A stretch of 64,000 nt of DNA from Tahibacter soli (GTDB taxonomy: Bacteria > Pseudomonadota > Gammaproteobacteria > Xanthomonadales > Rhodanobacteraceae): NCBI RefSeq assembly GCF_025717065.2, contig NZ_JAOVZO020000017.1, positions 372,001 through 436,000 on the forward strand, written 5' to 3'. Position numbers and translations under genes: made by a program. Below the pieces are notes generated by a model, which was given only the letters and a program-made list of their open reading frames with translations, was not told the origin of the DNA and did not search any database. Shown here one piece after another: positions 33,657 through 43,516 of the stretch (within the stretch, counting starts at the first letter, position 1; each line of letters begins with the position of its first letter).

Positions 33657-36563
33657 TCAGTCGTCGAACCCGCTGTCGAAGATCGTATCGTTCGTCGTCA
33701 CGGTGAACTTCACCGGCACGCCGAAGATGCGGTTCGCCAGGTCGTTGCTGCGTACGCAAATATTCGCTTCGTATACGCCGGCCGCGAGATGCGTCGCGTC
33801 GAACGTCGCGGCCAGCGGCGCGAGTTCGTCCGCGGCGGTCGTGCCGCTCGTCGCATCGAACGACAGCCACGGCACGTTCGCAGGCAGGGTGCAGCCCGCG
33901 TACGGCACGGCGAGCGCGAACGCGAACAGGTCGTAGCCGAACACGACAGGGCCGACCACGCTCGCGCGGCCGTTCGCCGGGTTGAGCGTCCAGATCGCCG
34001 GTTCCGGAAACGCGCCGATATGCGGCCGACGCGGGTGGCCCGCGTACCAGATCACGCCGCTGCGCGGATCGAAATCGATGCTGCCGATGTTCGACACAGC
34101 GACGCCGAGCGGGCCGATGCCGCGCCAGTCGCCGTTGCGCTTGTCGATCGCGACGAGCTGGCTGCCGAGGCTGTCGAGGCCGTACAGGTGCCCCGTTTCG
34201 TCGAACGTGCCGCTGACGAGCACGATGCCGTCGATGCGCGCGGCGCGCGTCATCGCACCGGTCGCGAGATCGACCGTGTAGAGATAGCTGACCGTCGTGT
34301 TCGTCGGATCCCACGCCGTCGCGTACATCGTGCGCGTCGCCGCGTCCCAGGCAAGATCGGTGATGCGGATGCCTTGCGTGTCGGTCGCGCCGATCGGCGT
34401 CGTGATGCCGGTGGCGACGTCGATCGACTGGAATCCGCCGTACATCGTCGCGAGATATTCCTTGCTGAAATCGTTGTTCGCGAACGCGCCGCCGACGTAG
34501 CTGAAGAACGGCATCGCGTTGATGCGCAGCATCGTGTCGGGCGCCGCGGCGTCGAGCGCGAACCAGCTCAGCCAGACTGCGCCGATCGGGCCGTTCGGAC
34601 CGTCGCCCGCGAGCGCGTAGGCCGGAATGTCGGCGGCGTCGAGCGCATCGCGCAGCGGCGGCATCGCGTTCGGCGCGGCCGGCTTCGTCTGCGCCGGCCG
34701 GGCGCTTTCGTCGAGCAGCGCGAGCTGCGCCGCGCTCGCCGGCGGCGCGCGGTACGCGACGGCGGGGAAGTGCGCGCGCGCGTCGGCGAGATCGGCGCCG
34801 GCATCGATGTTCCACGAAAGATCGCGATCGCCGGTGTTGGCGACGGTGAGGCGTGCCGTCTTCGTCGAGCCCGCGACGGCGCCGACGTTGAGCGCGCCCG
34901 GCGCGACGGTGATCTGCGGCGCGCCGACGTCGAGCGTGACGGCCGCGCTCGTGGTGAACGCGTTGTCGACCGCGGCCGGACCCCATACGATCGACTTGCC
35001 GTTCGCGACCGACGCCGTCGTGAACGAATACTGCGTCGCCAGCGTTTCGTCCTTCTGCACGCCGATCGTGGCGCACACGCCGCCGTTGCAGCTGTCGGTA
35101 TCGGGATAGCCGCCGAACGCGGTGTAGTCGACGTCGGCGTACTCGAACGAGAAGCCGCCGGTCGCCTCGTCGATGATCACTTCGAACGTCGCGCCGTCGG
35201 TGTTCTGGTCGCTGTTGTAGTGCACGACGTTCGACCACTCCACGACGAAGCGGCGGTTCGGCGCTTCGCCGAGCACCGCGGTGTAGACGCCGCCGCTCGT
35301 CGTTTCGAAGTCGTCCCACAGCGGCAGCATCGCCGGCATCGAGAACGAGGTGGTCGGCAGCTCGCGGTTGAAGAAATCGAGCGGTCGCACCGCGCCGACG
35401 AACAGGCCGCCGTTCGCCGATACGCCGAGGAGGTTCGTCGTCGCGCCGTAGTAGGCGAACGAGAACGGCATGTCGACGTACGTGCTCGAGTCGTTGCCGA
35501 GATCGAGCCGCGTGCCGGTACCCGATATTTCGACGAAGCGCGACGCGCCGTTGTCGGTATGGCCGTAGCCGGGCAGGCGGTCCTGCGCCGACAGCGTCGC
35601 GCGCAGGACGCCGCTGTCGCGCGTTTCCACGACGATCGTGCGGTTGACCTTGAAGCTCGCGCCGGCGGGCAGCGGGCGGTTCTGCATCGCGAACAGGCTG
35701 CCGACCTGCGTGTCGCCGAGCGTCTGATAGTCGAGCGCGACGGCGCTGTCGTTCGTGATCGTGTAGCACAGATTGATCTTGTCGCCGGCGCTCGCGCGGA
35801 TCGACGTCGCGGTACCGCACTGGTTCGGATCGCCGTTGTCCGGCGCGACGGTGAGCGCGAGCGAGACGGTGTCGTCCGCGCCGCCGCCGGCGTAGCCGAG
35901 CACGCCGAAGCCGAGCGTATCGAGCGGCGAGCGGCAGTCGGCCGGCACCGACCACGCGGTGCAGCCCGTGCCGTAGTCGTCGGTCGGGTTCTTCCACATC
36001 GCGCCGTAGCCGGGCCGCGGCTGCGCGGTATAGCCCTGCCAGTACAGCGACGGCGCGAACGGCTGCGACGCGTCGACGTCGAGGTTCGCCTGGAACGCGA
36101 GCCAGTACGTGCCGGGCGGCAGCCGGCATGCCTGCGGCAGCGGCACGGTCACGGTGCCGCTCGCCGCGTCGTAGGCGCCGCCGGCGTGTTCGGCCGCGCA
36201 CAGCGGCGCGAGGCCTTCGTTCGGCGCGCCGGCGACGTCGGCGAAAACGCGGACGTTGTAGGTGGGCGCGAGGTCCGGCGCGTAGTTCGCGAACGCGACG
36301 GCGAAGTCGAACGCGGCGATCGTCCAGCCGTTCGGATTGGCGATCGTGAAATCGTCGGCGGCGAGCGATTCGCTGCCGCTCGTCGTCGTCTGCGTCACGA
36401 GCGCGTTGATGTAGAGGTCGTTGTACGCCTGCCGGTACAGCACCATGGCGTCGCCGGCCGGCAGGGCGCCGTGGCGTTGAATGACGGACGATTGCGTCGC
36501 GCCGGCGCCGACCGTGACGACGGTCGAGAACGCCGCGGCGATGCCGAGGACTATCTTGCGCAT
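33657..36563 (-). CDS. Large secreted multidomain protein with GFD tag
   Basis: 968 residues with signal peptide MRKIVLGIAAAFSTVVTVGAGA. The body is beta-rich: an N-terminal sandwich-like part (ADDFTIANPNGWTIAAFDFAVAF), a nidogen-like stretch (YVDMPFSFAYYGATTNLLGVSANGG...FVVEWSNVVHYNSDQ), an HYDIN/ASH-like segment (VGAVAGSTKTARLTVANTGDRDLSW), a propeller-like stretch near the C-terminus (TMYATAWDPTNTTVSYLYTVDLATG), and DTIFDSGFDD at the end. It is likely surface-exposed or released. No catalytic residues could be assigned. A 202-bp spacer separates it from the upstream regulator gene at 36766. Confidence 0.8.
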   Translation of the reverse strand: MRKIVLGIAAAFSTVVTVGAGATQSSVIQRHGALPAGDAMVLYRQAYNDLYINALVTQTTTSGSESLAADDFTIANPNGWTIAAFDFAVAFANYAPDLAPTYNVRVFADVAGAPNEGLAPLCAAEHAGGAYDAASGTVTVPLPQACRLPPGTYWLAFQANLDVDASQPFAPSLYWQGYTAQPRPGYGAMWKNPTDDYGTGCTAWSVPADCRSPLDTLGFGVLGYAGGGADDTVSLALTVAPDNGDPNQCGTATSIRASAGDKINLCYTITNDSAVALDYQTLGDTQVGSLFAMQNRPLPAGASFKVNRTIVVETRDSGVLRATLSAQDRLPGYGHTDNGASRFVEISGTGTRLDLGNDSSTYVDMPFSFAYYGATTNLLGVSANGGLFVGAVRPLDFFNRELPTTSFSMPAMLPLWDDFETTSGGVYTAVLGEAPNRRFVVEWSNVVHYNSDQNTDGATFEVIIDEATGGFSFEYADVDYTAFGGYPDTDSCNGGVCATIGVQKDETLATQYSFTTASVANGKSIVWGPAAVDNAFTTSAAVTLDVGAPQITVAPGALNVGAVAGSTKTARLTVANTGDRDLSWNIDAGADLADARAHFPAVAYRAPPASAAQLALLDESARPAQTKPAAPNAMPPLRDALDAADIPAYALAGDGPNGPIGAVWLSWFALDAAAPDTMLRINAMPFFSYVGGAFANNDFSKEYLATMYGGFQSIDVATGITTPIGATDTQGIRITDLAWDAATRTMYATAWDPTNTTVSYLYTVDLATGAMTRAARIDGIVLVSGTFDETGHLYGLDSLGSQLVAIDKRNGDWRGIGPLGVAVSNIGSIDFDPRSGVIWYAGHPRRPHIGAFPEPAIWTLNPANGRASVVGPVVFGYDLFAFALAVPYAGCTLPANVPWLSFDATSGTTAADELAPLAATFDATHLAAGVYEANICVRSNDLANRIFGVPVKFTVTTNDTIFDSGFDD

Positions 36564-36765
36564 GAGGAAGATCCGAAGCTTGAGGAGTGGACGAAAACCC
36601 TGCGAGCCGACGGTCGTGCGACCGGTGGCGTCCCCTGCCGGTGCTCGTTGAGGCCGTCGACGAGGTTAGGAGCGGGTTCGGAGCGTCGCCACCGGATCTC
36701 ACGCACAGACGTTCCGTCCGCGTTGCGGGAGCGTTTCCGCGTCGTGACTTTTGTATGACCGGTCG

Positions 36766-39114
36766 TTACGGGGCCGTGGAAAGCGCCGGCACGACGCGTT
36801 CGCCGGCGAGGCGGCGCGCCGCGGCGAGCGCGTTCGCCGCGGCGGGTTCCTGGTTCAGCGCGCGATACAGCTGCGCCTGCAGCAGCGCCGATTCGTAGTC
36901 GACGTCGGCGTGCCGCGCGATGAGCCCGGCGATCGCGCTGGCCTGCGCCGTGTCGCCGCGCGCGAGCAGATAGCGCGCGTAGCTCGCGACGGTTTCGCGC
37001 ACGACGTCCGGCGCGCTCCAGCGCCGGGCCATCGCGAGCGCGTCGTCGAACGCGGCGCGCGCATCGGCGTCGCGACGCTCCGCGGCGGCCTGCTCGGCCT
37101 GTGCGAGGCGCGCGAACAGGCTCACCGACGCGTCGTTCGACGTCGCCGCCCACGCGGCGAAGCGCTGCGTTTCGTCGGCCGCCTCGGCGACGCGCGCGAG
37201 CGCGTCGAGGCTGCGCACGACGGTGATCCACGCGCCGGCGCGATGCGCGTTGTATACCGGCGCGGGCAGTGCGGCCAGCGCCTGCCGCGCGAGCGCGAGC
37301 GCCGACGTCGGCTGGCCGGCGCCGAGTTCGAGTCGCGCCTGGCCGGCGCGCGCGATCGCGCGCTCGGCGGCGTAGGCGTCGTCGTTCGCTTCCTGCACGG
37401 CGCGGTCGAGCACCGCGCGCGCATCGCCGAGGCGGCCGACGAGCTCGAGCGCGTTCGCGCGTTCGAGATAGACGAAGAGGCGCGTCCCGACGTGCTGCAC
37501 GCGCTCGACCAGCGCCATCGCACGGGCGCTCGTTTCCAGCGCTTCGACCGGCCTTAGCAGCGTGATCTGCGCGGTGCTGACGTTGACCAGCGAGCGCGCG
37601 TATTCGTCGGTCATGCCGAAGCGTTCGAAGCGCCGGCCGACGCGTTCCTGGATCGCGGCCACTTCGGCGTAGCGGCCCTGCACGGCCTGCAGGTTCGCCT
37701 CGTTGCCTTCGATCTGCGCGAGCAGCAGCGAATCGACCGCGAGATCGGCGGCGACGCGCGCGCGGGCGAAATCCTGTGCGGCGAGATCGTATTCCTCGCG
37801 CATGAGATGCACGATGCCGCGGTTGTTGTAGGCGCGCGCGACGTCGCCGGGCAGGTCGCGGCCGGCGAGGAGCGCGATCGCGCGGTCGCAGGCGGCGAGC
37901 GCGGGTTCGGGGCGGCCGAGCCGCGACAGCGCGACGGCGAGACTGCGGTTCGCGCGTGCGAGCAGTACGGGATCGGTTTCGGCCGACACCGACGCGATCA
38001 GCGCTTCGAGCTGTTCGCGCGCGGCTTCCGATTCGCCGAGATCGAGGGCGATCTGCGCGCGTCGCAGGCGGATCGCCGGCGTCTGTTGCAGCGCGGCCGG
38101 CGCGGCATCGATCAGCGCGCGCGCATCGAGCGGCGCACGCGCGAGCCGCGCGGCGTCGATGCGCTGCGAGAGCTCGGTCGCGGTCAGCGAGCCGGCGTCG
38201 ACCGGCGCGCGCGGCGGCCGATGCCCCAGGCGCTCGAGCAGCGCGTCGGCGACGTCGCGCGCCGCGGCGACGACGTTGTCGGCGCGCGCTTCGACGGCTT
38301 GCGGCTCGCCGTCGCCGTCGAGGAGTTCGGCGCGCACGATCCACGCCGATCCTTCGCGCCGCGCGACCGGCACGACGAGGCGACCGCGCTCGGTGACGTC
38401 GCGCACGGCCGCGAGCGCGGCGTCGCGCGCGATGCCTGCGGGCGCGAGCCGCACCACGTTGTCGCTCGGCAGCACCGGCACGCCGGCCGCCGCGAGGCGT
38501 GTGCCGAGCATGTCCATGAGGCCGAGGCGCAGCCACGCGTCGTCGGCCGACGCGGCCACGTCGGCGGGCAGCACGACGGCGACGCCGACCGGCCGATCGG
38601 CGGTGGCCGCGGACGGTACCGTCGCCGGCGGCGCGCGCCGCGACGGCAGCCAGGCCAGCAGGGCCAGCGCGACGGCGGCGGCGATCGCCGCGGCCATGCC
38701 GAATCGCCGCTGCCGCGTCAGGCCCGTGCGCGCGAGCGCGTCGGTCGCGGTCACCGCCGGCGCGTAGTCGCCGGCGGGCGCGTCGGCGGTGTTCTCGATC
38801 GCCTGCGTGTCGGCGCTCCAGCGATAGCCGAAGCGCGGCACGGTGCGCAGGTAGCGCTGGGCCTCGCCGTCGTCGCCGATCGCGCGGCGCGCGGTGAGGA
38901 TCGTCTTGCCGAGCGCGGCGTCGCTGACGTCGACCTTGCCCCACACCGCCGCCACGAGTTCGTCGCGGCCGACCGCGCGGTCGCGGTGCTGTATCAGGTA
39001 CACGATGACGTCGAACACGAGCGGCGCGACCGTCACGGCTTCGCCGTCGCGCACGAGCGTGCGCGCGGCGGTGTTGACGACGACGTTGCCGAAGCGGACG
39101 ACGGGTTGTGTCAT
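36766..39114 (-). CDS. Winged-helix DNA-binding, membrane-anchored TPR regulator (third of three)
   Basis: 782 residues starting MTQPVVRFGNVVVNTAARTL. The OmpR-type winged helix spans about residues 5-103 (ends RTVPRFGYRWSAD). A linker, a transmembrane helix (FGMAAAIAAAVALALLAWLPS) and a helical TPR-type C-terminal part follow. Close paralog of the regulator at 12757, including DDAWLRLGLMDMLGTRLAAAGVPVLP after the membrane helix. It lies upstream of and in the same orientation as the large secreted protein gene at 33657, which is a plausible target. Signal unknown. Confidence 0.85.
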   Translation of the reverse strand: MTQPVVRFGNVVVNTAARTLVRDGEAVTVAPLVFDVIVYLIQHRDRAVGRDELVAAVWGKVDVSDAALGKTILTARRAIGDDGEAQRYLRTVPRFGYRWSADTQAIENTADAPAGDYAPAVTATDALARTGLTRQRRFGMAAAIAAAVALALLAWLPSRRAPPATVPSAATADRPVGVAVVLPADVAASADDAWLRLGLMDMLGTRLAAAGVPVLPSDNVVRLAPAGIARDAALAAVRDVTERGRLVVPVARREGSAWIVRAELLDGDGEPQAVEARADNVVAAARDVADALLERLGHRPPRAPVDAGSLTATELSQRIDAARLARAPLDARALIDAAPAALQQTPAIRLRRAQIALDLGESEAAREQLEALIASVSAETDPVLLARANRSLAVALSRLGRPEPALAACDRAIALLAGRDLPGDVARAYNNRGIVHLMREEYDLAAQDFARARVAADLAVDSLLLAQIEGNEANLQAVQGRYAEVAAIQERVGRRFERFGMTDEYARSLVNVSTAQITLLRPVEALETSARAMALVERVQHVGTRLFVYLERANALELVGRLGDARAVLDRAVQEANDDAYAAERAIARAGQARLELGAGQPTSALALARQALAALPAPVYNAHRAGAWITVVRSLDALARVAEAADETQRFAAWAATSNDASVSLFARLAQAEQAAAERRDADARAAFDDALAMARRWSAPDVVRETVASYARYLLARGDTAQASAIAGLIARHADVDYESALLQAQLYRALNQEPAAANALAAARRLAGERVVPALSTAP

Positions 39115-39139
39115 CCGCCTAGAGTACCAGCCGTCCGCG

Positions 39140-40075
39140 CTAGATCGACTTCGGACCGCGCACGAGCTCGGTCGCCTTGTCGAGCGCCTCGGCGGCGGGC
39201 ACCGCGACGTCCGGCGCGACGCCCGTGCCTTCCCAGTTCGTCTTCGTGACCGGGCTGACCGGTGTCCCGTCGGACACGAACACCGCATACCCGTCGCCGA
39301 CCTCGACGAAGCCGCCGGGGTTCGCCGCGCCGCGGCTCGTTTCGCCGACGATCGTCGCGCGCTTCGCGTTCTTTACCGTGTACGAGAACGCTTCGCCGGC
39401 CGACGCGGTGCGGCCGTTGATCAGCACGTACAGCGGCACCGTCAGCATCGGTTGCGCGTACGGCTCGGCCGGCGCCTCGCTCGTCGTGCCGCCGTTGCGG
39501 GCGTGGAACGTGTTGTAGATGTCGGCGCCGCGCGGCGTGAATGCGCTGACGAGATAGCCGACCATGTTGGGCGATCCGCCGCGGTTGTCGCGCAGGTCGA
39601 CGACGATCGCGTCGCTGCCGGCGACGCGCGCGAGCGCCGCGTCGATCGCGCGGCGCACCGGCGCGTCGCGGTCGCCGAACTCGAAGTTCGCGAAATGCGT
39701 CAGCTTCAGGTAGCCGATATTGCCGGGCAGCACGTCGACGCGTTCGATGCCGTCGCCGGACGGCGGTCGCGGCGCCGACGGGCCGGACCTGCCGGCGCCG
39801 TCCGACCACGTCACGCGAAAATGCCGGTCGAGCGGCTTGAGTCGTTCGGTCAGCGCTTCGGCGAGTTTCGCCGGCTCCGTCAGCGCGTCGAACGCACCGT
39901 CGGCGGACGCCTGGCGCAGGTCGTCGGCGATCGTCTTGCCGCGCGCCGCGTCGAAGTAGTTGTCTTCGATCGCGGAGGCGACCGCGGCGACGGGCTTGCG
40001 CGCGGTCTGCGCGCCGGCGCCGGACGCGAACAGCAGCGCCAGCGCGATCGTGGGGATACTTGCAATACGCGACAT
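39140..40075 (-). CDS. Secreted S41-family serine peptidase
   Basis: 311 residues with signal peptide MSRIASIPTIALALLFASGAGA. An N-terminal helical domain (VASAIEDNYFDAARGKTIADDLR) is followed by the S41 core: IGYLKLTHF, DAIVVDLRDNRGGSPNM (typical LRxNxGG) and LINGRTASAGEAFSY with the catalytic serine, then VGETSRGAANPGG. This is the interphotoreceptor-retinoid-binding-protein-like subfamily, without a PDZ domain that I can see. GGAG lies upstream of the ATG at 40075. Confidence 0.88.
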   Translation of the reverse strand: MSRIASIPTIALALLFASGAGAQTARKPVAAVASAIEDNYFDAARGKTIADDLRQASADGAFDALTEPAKLAEALTERLKPLDRHFRVTWSDGAGRSGPSAPRPPSGDGIERVDVLPGNIGYLKLTHFANFEFGDRDAPVRRAIDAALARVAGSDAIVVDLRDNRGGSPNMVGYLVSAFTPRGADIYNTFHARNGGTTSEAPAEPYAQPMLTVPLYVLINGRTASAGEAFSYTVKNAKRATIVGETSRGAANPGGFVEVGDGYAVFVSDGTPVSPVTKTNWEGTGVAPDVAVPAAEALDKATELVRGPKSI

Positions 40076-40258
40076 GGTGTACTCCGTGAGGATGGCATTC
40101 CCGCAAGATGCCGCGGACGCCGCCGAAGTTGCATCGCGACGGCGAATTCGCAACGAACGTCTCGCCAGATGCGGCGCGGGCGCGGCGAGCGCGTGTTCGT
40201 TTCGCGTACGTTGCCGCGTTGGCATGACGATGCGCTTCGGCGGAAACCGGCAACACGC

Positions 40259-41017
40259 ATGAGCGAGCATTTCTATTTTCGGGCGATGCGCCGCGCGGTG
40301 CACTTCTCGAACGGCGAGTACGTCGATCTCGCCGCGGCGTTCGCCGCGCTCGCGCAAGGCGAGCCGGCGTCGGCCGCGCGCGACGCCGTCGCCGCGTATT
40401 TCAGCGACGAGCGTCACCCCGGATTCGATCTCGAAACGCCGCCGGAAGCCCTGGCGTCGCCCGACGGCCTGCGTGTGCTCGTTGCGGTCGTCACGGCGCT
40501 CGCGGTCGAACTGGCGCTGCCGGTCGACGCGTCGCGGGCACGGTTCGATCCGTGGGACGAAGAGCGGCAGGTCCGCTGGCTCGCGCGGCTGTCGCAGATG
40601 CACGAGGTCTTGCTCGCGACCGCCGCCGCCCGCGGCATCGTGCTCGATGCGCTCTCGCTCGACCTGCCGTCCGCGCTCGCGCAGGAGGTGCATGCTTGCC
40701 GCCTCGGCATGACGCTCGACGATCTCGAGCGCTCGTATCGGCGTGCGCCGTGGGACGGCATGTGGCTCCAGGCGCATCGCGTCGCGACAGAACTGATCGC
40801 CGTCGCGCTCGCGCCGCCGGGGCTCGCCCGGCAGCGCGAAGTGCTGCTGCACGCATACCAGCGGCTGGCCGAAAGCTGCGAAGGGCTGGGCGACGACGCG
40901 ACCGCGTCCGTCGCGTGGAGCGCCGCCGCCGCGCACGCGCCGGAGGGACCGTATCGCACGTCGCTGATCGACTGCGCGGACGAAGCGGCGCAAGCCGCGG
41001 CACCCGCCAATTCCTGA
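40259..41017 (+). CDS. Hypothetical protein, 252 residues, helical
   Basis: Begins MSEHFYFRAMRRAVHFSNGEYVDLAAAF at the ATG at 40259. No signal peptide or membrane helix. Ala/Leu-rich helices with conserved-looking tryptophans (WDEERQVRWLARLSQMHEVLL, RAPWDGMWLQAHRVATELIAVAL). I do not recognise the family. It is divergent from the S41 peptidase across 183 bp. Confidence 0.6.
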   Translation: MSEHFYFRAMRRAVHFSNGEYVDLAAAFAALAQGEPASAARDAVAAYFSDERHPGFDLETPPEALASPDGLRVLVAVVTALAVELALPVDASRARFDPWDEERQVRWLARLSQMHEVLLATAAARGIVLDALSLDLPSALAQEVHACRLGMTLDDLERSYRRAPWDGMWLQAHRVATELIAVALAPPGLARQREVLLHAYQRLAESCEGLGDDATASVAWSAAAAHAPEGPYRTSLIDCADEAAQAAAPANS

Positions 41018-41143
41018 GCGCTCGCGGCGAGCCGTTGCCGATTGCGGCGAGCGGTTGTCGAACGTGACGAACGGCGGTCGACGCATCGGCGGACCCGCCA
41101 TAGCCTCGACCATTGCCCCTACCGATCGACAGGAATCGCACCG

Positions 41144-42946
41144 ATGAGTCCGCGTCCGCTTGCTCTTTGTCTCGCCCTCGCGCTCGCCGCCGGCGCGGCG
41201 CCTTCGTTCGCCGCCGACGCGCCGGCCGTCGCGCAAGCGCAGTCCGACAAGGCGGCGCGGCTCAACACGCTGTACGACGAATACTGGGAAGAAAACCTGA
41301 AGCTCAACCCGCTGCAGGCGACGCAGCAGGGCGATACGCGCTACAACGATCAGCTGCCGGACATTCTCTCGGCGCAGTACCGCGCCCAGTCGCTCGAATT
41401 CACGCAGCGGTGGCTCAAGACGGTCAAGGCGGTCGGCACCGACGGTCTTTCCGGCCAGGATCTCCTCAGCTACGAAATCTTCGTGCGCGACGCCGAACAG
41501 GACATCGACGGCGAGCGCTTTCCCGACTGGCAGCAGCCGATCAACCAGTTCCGCAACCTCGCGAACTTCGCGGTGCAGTTCGGCTCCGGCGCCGGCGCGC
41601 AGCCGTTCAAGACGGTCAAGGACTACGACAACTGGCTCGCGCGCGCCAAGAAGCTCCCGACGCTGTTCGACACGGCCGCGGCGAATATGCGGCAAGGTAT
41701 AAAAGAAGGCGTCGTACAGCCGCGCGTGCTGATGACCAAGGTGCTCGTGCAGCTCGACAACGTGATCAAGGAAAAACCCGAAGACACGCTGTTCTGGGGG
41801 CCGATCCAGCGCATGCCCGAATCGTTTTCGGCCGACGAAAAGGCGCGCCTGACGAGCGCCTATCGCGAACTGATCGCCAAAGACCTGATGCCGTCGTACC
41901 GCAAGCTGCGCGCGTTCGTCGCCGACGAATACCTGCCCAAGACGCGCAGCACGGTCGGCCTCGACGCGCTGCCGAACGGCAAGGCGTGGTACGCGTACAA
42001 CGTCGCGCGGTCGACGACGACCGACATGACGCCCGAGCAGATCCACAAGCTCGGTCTTGCCGAAGTCGATCGCATTCACGGCGAAATGCGCAAGGTGATC
42101 GAAAAGGTCGGCTTCAAGGGATCGCTGCAGGATTTCTTCAAGTTCATGCAGAACGAACCGCGCTTCAGCTTCGAGAGCGAAGAAGCGCTGCTCAAGTACT
42201 ACCGCGGGCTCGAAGCGAAGATCAACGAGAAGGTGCCGCAGTTGTTCTCGCTGATCCCGAAATCGAAGTTCGAGATCCGGCCGGTCGAGGCGTTTCGCGC
42301 GCAGTCGGCGTCGGGCGGACAGTACCAGCGGCCGAGCGAGGACGGCAGCCGTCCCGGCGTGTTCTACGTCAACACCTACGACCTGCCGACGCGCAAGACG
42401 TGGGACGCCGAAGACCTGTACCTGCACGAAGCGATTCCCGGCCATCATTTCCAGCTCGCGCTGCAGCAGGAGCTGACGAACCTGCCGAAGTTCCGCCGCT
42501 TCGGCAGCGAAACGGCGTTCTCGGAAGGCTGGGGTCTGTATGCCGAATCGCTCGGTACCGACCTCGGCGTCTACACCGATCCGTACAATTACTTCGGTTA
42601 TCTACAAAACGAATTGTGGCGGGCGATCCGCCTCGTCGTCGACACCGGCCTGCACAGCAAGGGTTGGACGCGCGAGCAGGTGATCAAGTACATGCTCGAC
42701 AACTCGGCCGAATCGGAAACGCAGTCGATCGCCGAGGCCGAGCGCTACATGGCGATCCCGGCGCAGGCGCTCGCGTACAAGATCGGCGAGCTGAAGATCC
42801 AGGAAGTGCGCAAGCGCGCCGAGAAGGCGCTCGGCAAGCGCTTCGACATCCGCGAGTTCCACGCCGAAGTGCTCAAGGACGGTTCGATTCCGCTGTCGGT
42901 GCTCGACGCGAAGATCGACCGGTGGATCGCGGCGAAGAAGAAGTAG
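41144..42946 (+). CDS. Secreted DUF885-family metallopeptidase
   Basis: 600 residues with signal peptide MSPRPLALCLALALAAGAAPSFA. The DUF885 body carries YWEENLKLNPLQATQQGDTRY, the motif HEAIPGHH (H428, E429, H434, H435), YVNTYDLPTRKTWDAEDLYL and FSEGWGLYAESLG, consistent with a zinc peptidase active site. Length is typical of the family. The ATG at 41144 gives a clean signal sequence. Probably a periplasmic or extracellular peptidase or carboxypeptidase; substrates of the family are poorly known. Confidence 0.9.
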   Translation: MSPRPLALCLALALAAGAAPSFAADAPAVAQAQSDKAARLNTLYDEYWEENLKLNPLQATQQGDTRYNDQLPDILSAQYRAQSLEFTQRWLKTVKAVGTDGLSGQDLLSYEIFVRDAEQDIDGERFPDWQQPINQFRNLANFAVQFGSGAGAQPFKTVKDYDNWLARAKKLPTLFDTAAANMRQGIKEGVVQPRVLMTKVLVQLDNVIKEKPEDTLFWGPIQRMPESFSADEKARLTSAYRELIAKDLMPSYRKLRAFVADEYLPKTRSTVGLDALPNGKAWYAYNVARSTTTDMTPEQIHKLGLAEVDRIHGEMRKVIEKVGFKGSLQDFFKFMQNEPRFSFESEEALLKYYRGLEAKINEKVPQLFSLIPKSKFEIRPVEAFRAQSASGGQYQRPSEDGSRPGVFYVNTYDLPTRKTWDAEDLYLHEAIPGHHFQLALQQELTNLPKFRRFGSETAFSEGWGLYAESLGTDLGVYTDPYNYFGYLQNELWRAIRLVVDTGLHSKGWTREQVIKYMLDNSAESETQSIAEAERYMAIPAQALAYKIGELKIQEVRKRAEKALGKRFDIREFHAEVLKDGSIPLSVLDAKIDRWIAAKKK

Positions 42947-42956
42947 TTCGACGGCG

Positions 42957-43508
42957 CTAGTGACCTAAGGGGCTGCCGTCGGCGTAGTCGAAGCGATGGA
43001 TCCGGCCGTCGAAGTCCGTGGCTTCGACGGCATCGGACGCAAGGCGAAACGCGCCGGTGAAAATGTCGGCGCCGGATGCCGACCAGACGATGCGACCGGT
43101 GTCGTCCAGACGCGCGATCTGCAGTTCGCCGTGCGAGATCAGCGCGTCTTGCGCGGCGTCGTAGTGCACGCCGAAACACGTTGCGGGGTCGGCGACGACG
43201 GTCCAGCGCCGTTCGTAAGGTTTCGGGCGCACGCACACGACACGGTCGCAGACGGCGACGTACAACAACCCGCGTACGTGGACGGCCGAATGCGGATGCA
43301 CCGCGGTCGCGCCGCCGCTACCGACGAACAGCGCGATCGGCTCGCCGTCGAGGGTCAGCAGGTGCGCCGAACTCGGCCGGTATCCGGCGGTGAAGTCTTC
43401 GACATGCCGACCGTCGGGCGCGGCACCCTCGTACTCGAGGACGTCGACGAGTTCGATCGCGCCGACGTCGGTTTCCAGCCGCCACGCGGGCCGGTCGTTC
43501 GCGGACAT
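42957..43508 (-). CDS. Hypothetical protein downstream of glmS
   Basis: 183 residues from the ATG at 43508, 8 bp after the glmS stop, so probably translated from the glmU-glmS transcript. No signal peptide. A beta-rich protein with paired strands (HLLTLDGEPIALFVGSGGA, GLLYVAVCDRVVCVRP, LQIARLDDTGRIVWSASG) resembling a few blades of a WD40-like propeller. Family not recognised, function unknown. Confidence 0.6.
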   Translation of the reverse strand: MSANDRPAWRLETDVGAIELVDVLEYEGAAPDGRHVEDFTAGYRPSSAHLLTLDGEPIALFVGSGGATAVHPHSAVHVRGLLYVAVCDRVVCVRPKPYERRWTVVADPATCFGVHYDAAQDALISHGELQIARLDDTGRIVWSASGADIFTGAFRLASDAVEATDFDGRIHRFDYADGSPLGH

Positions 43509-43516
43509 CGGTGCGA

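Noticed and set aside
33369-36758. A very long open frame on the + strand opposite the large secreted protein gene
   Set aside because: Its product is almost only Arg, Val, Ala, Glu and Asp, the usual antisense shadow in high-GC DNA, with no signal peptide, motif or ribosome site; the minus-strand protein has all of them.
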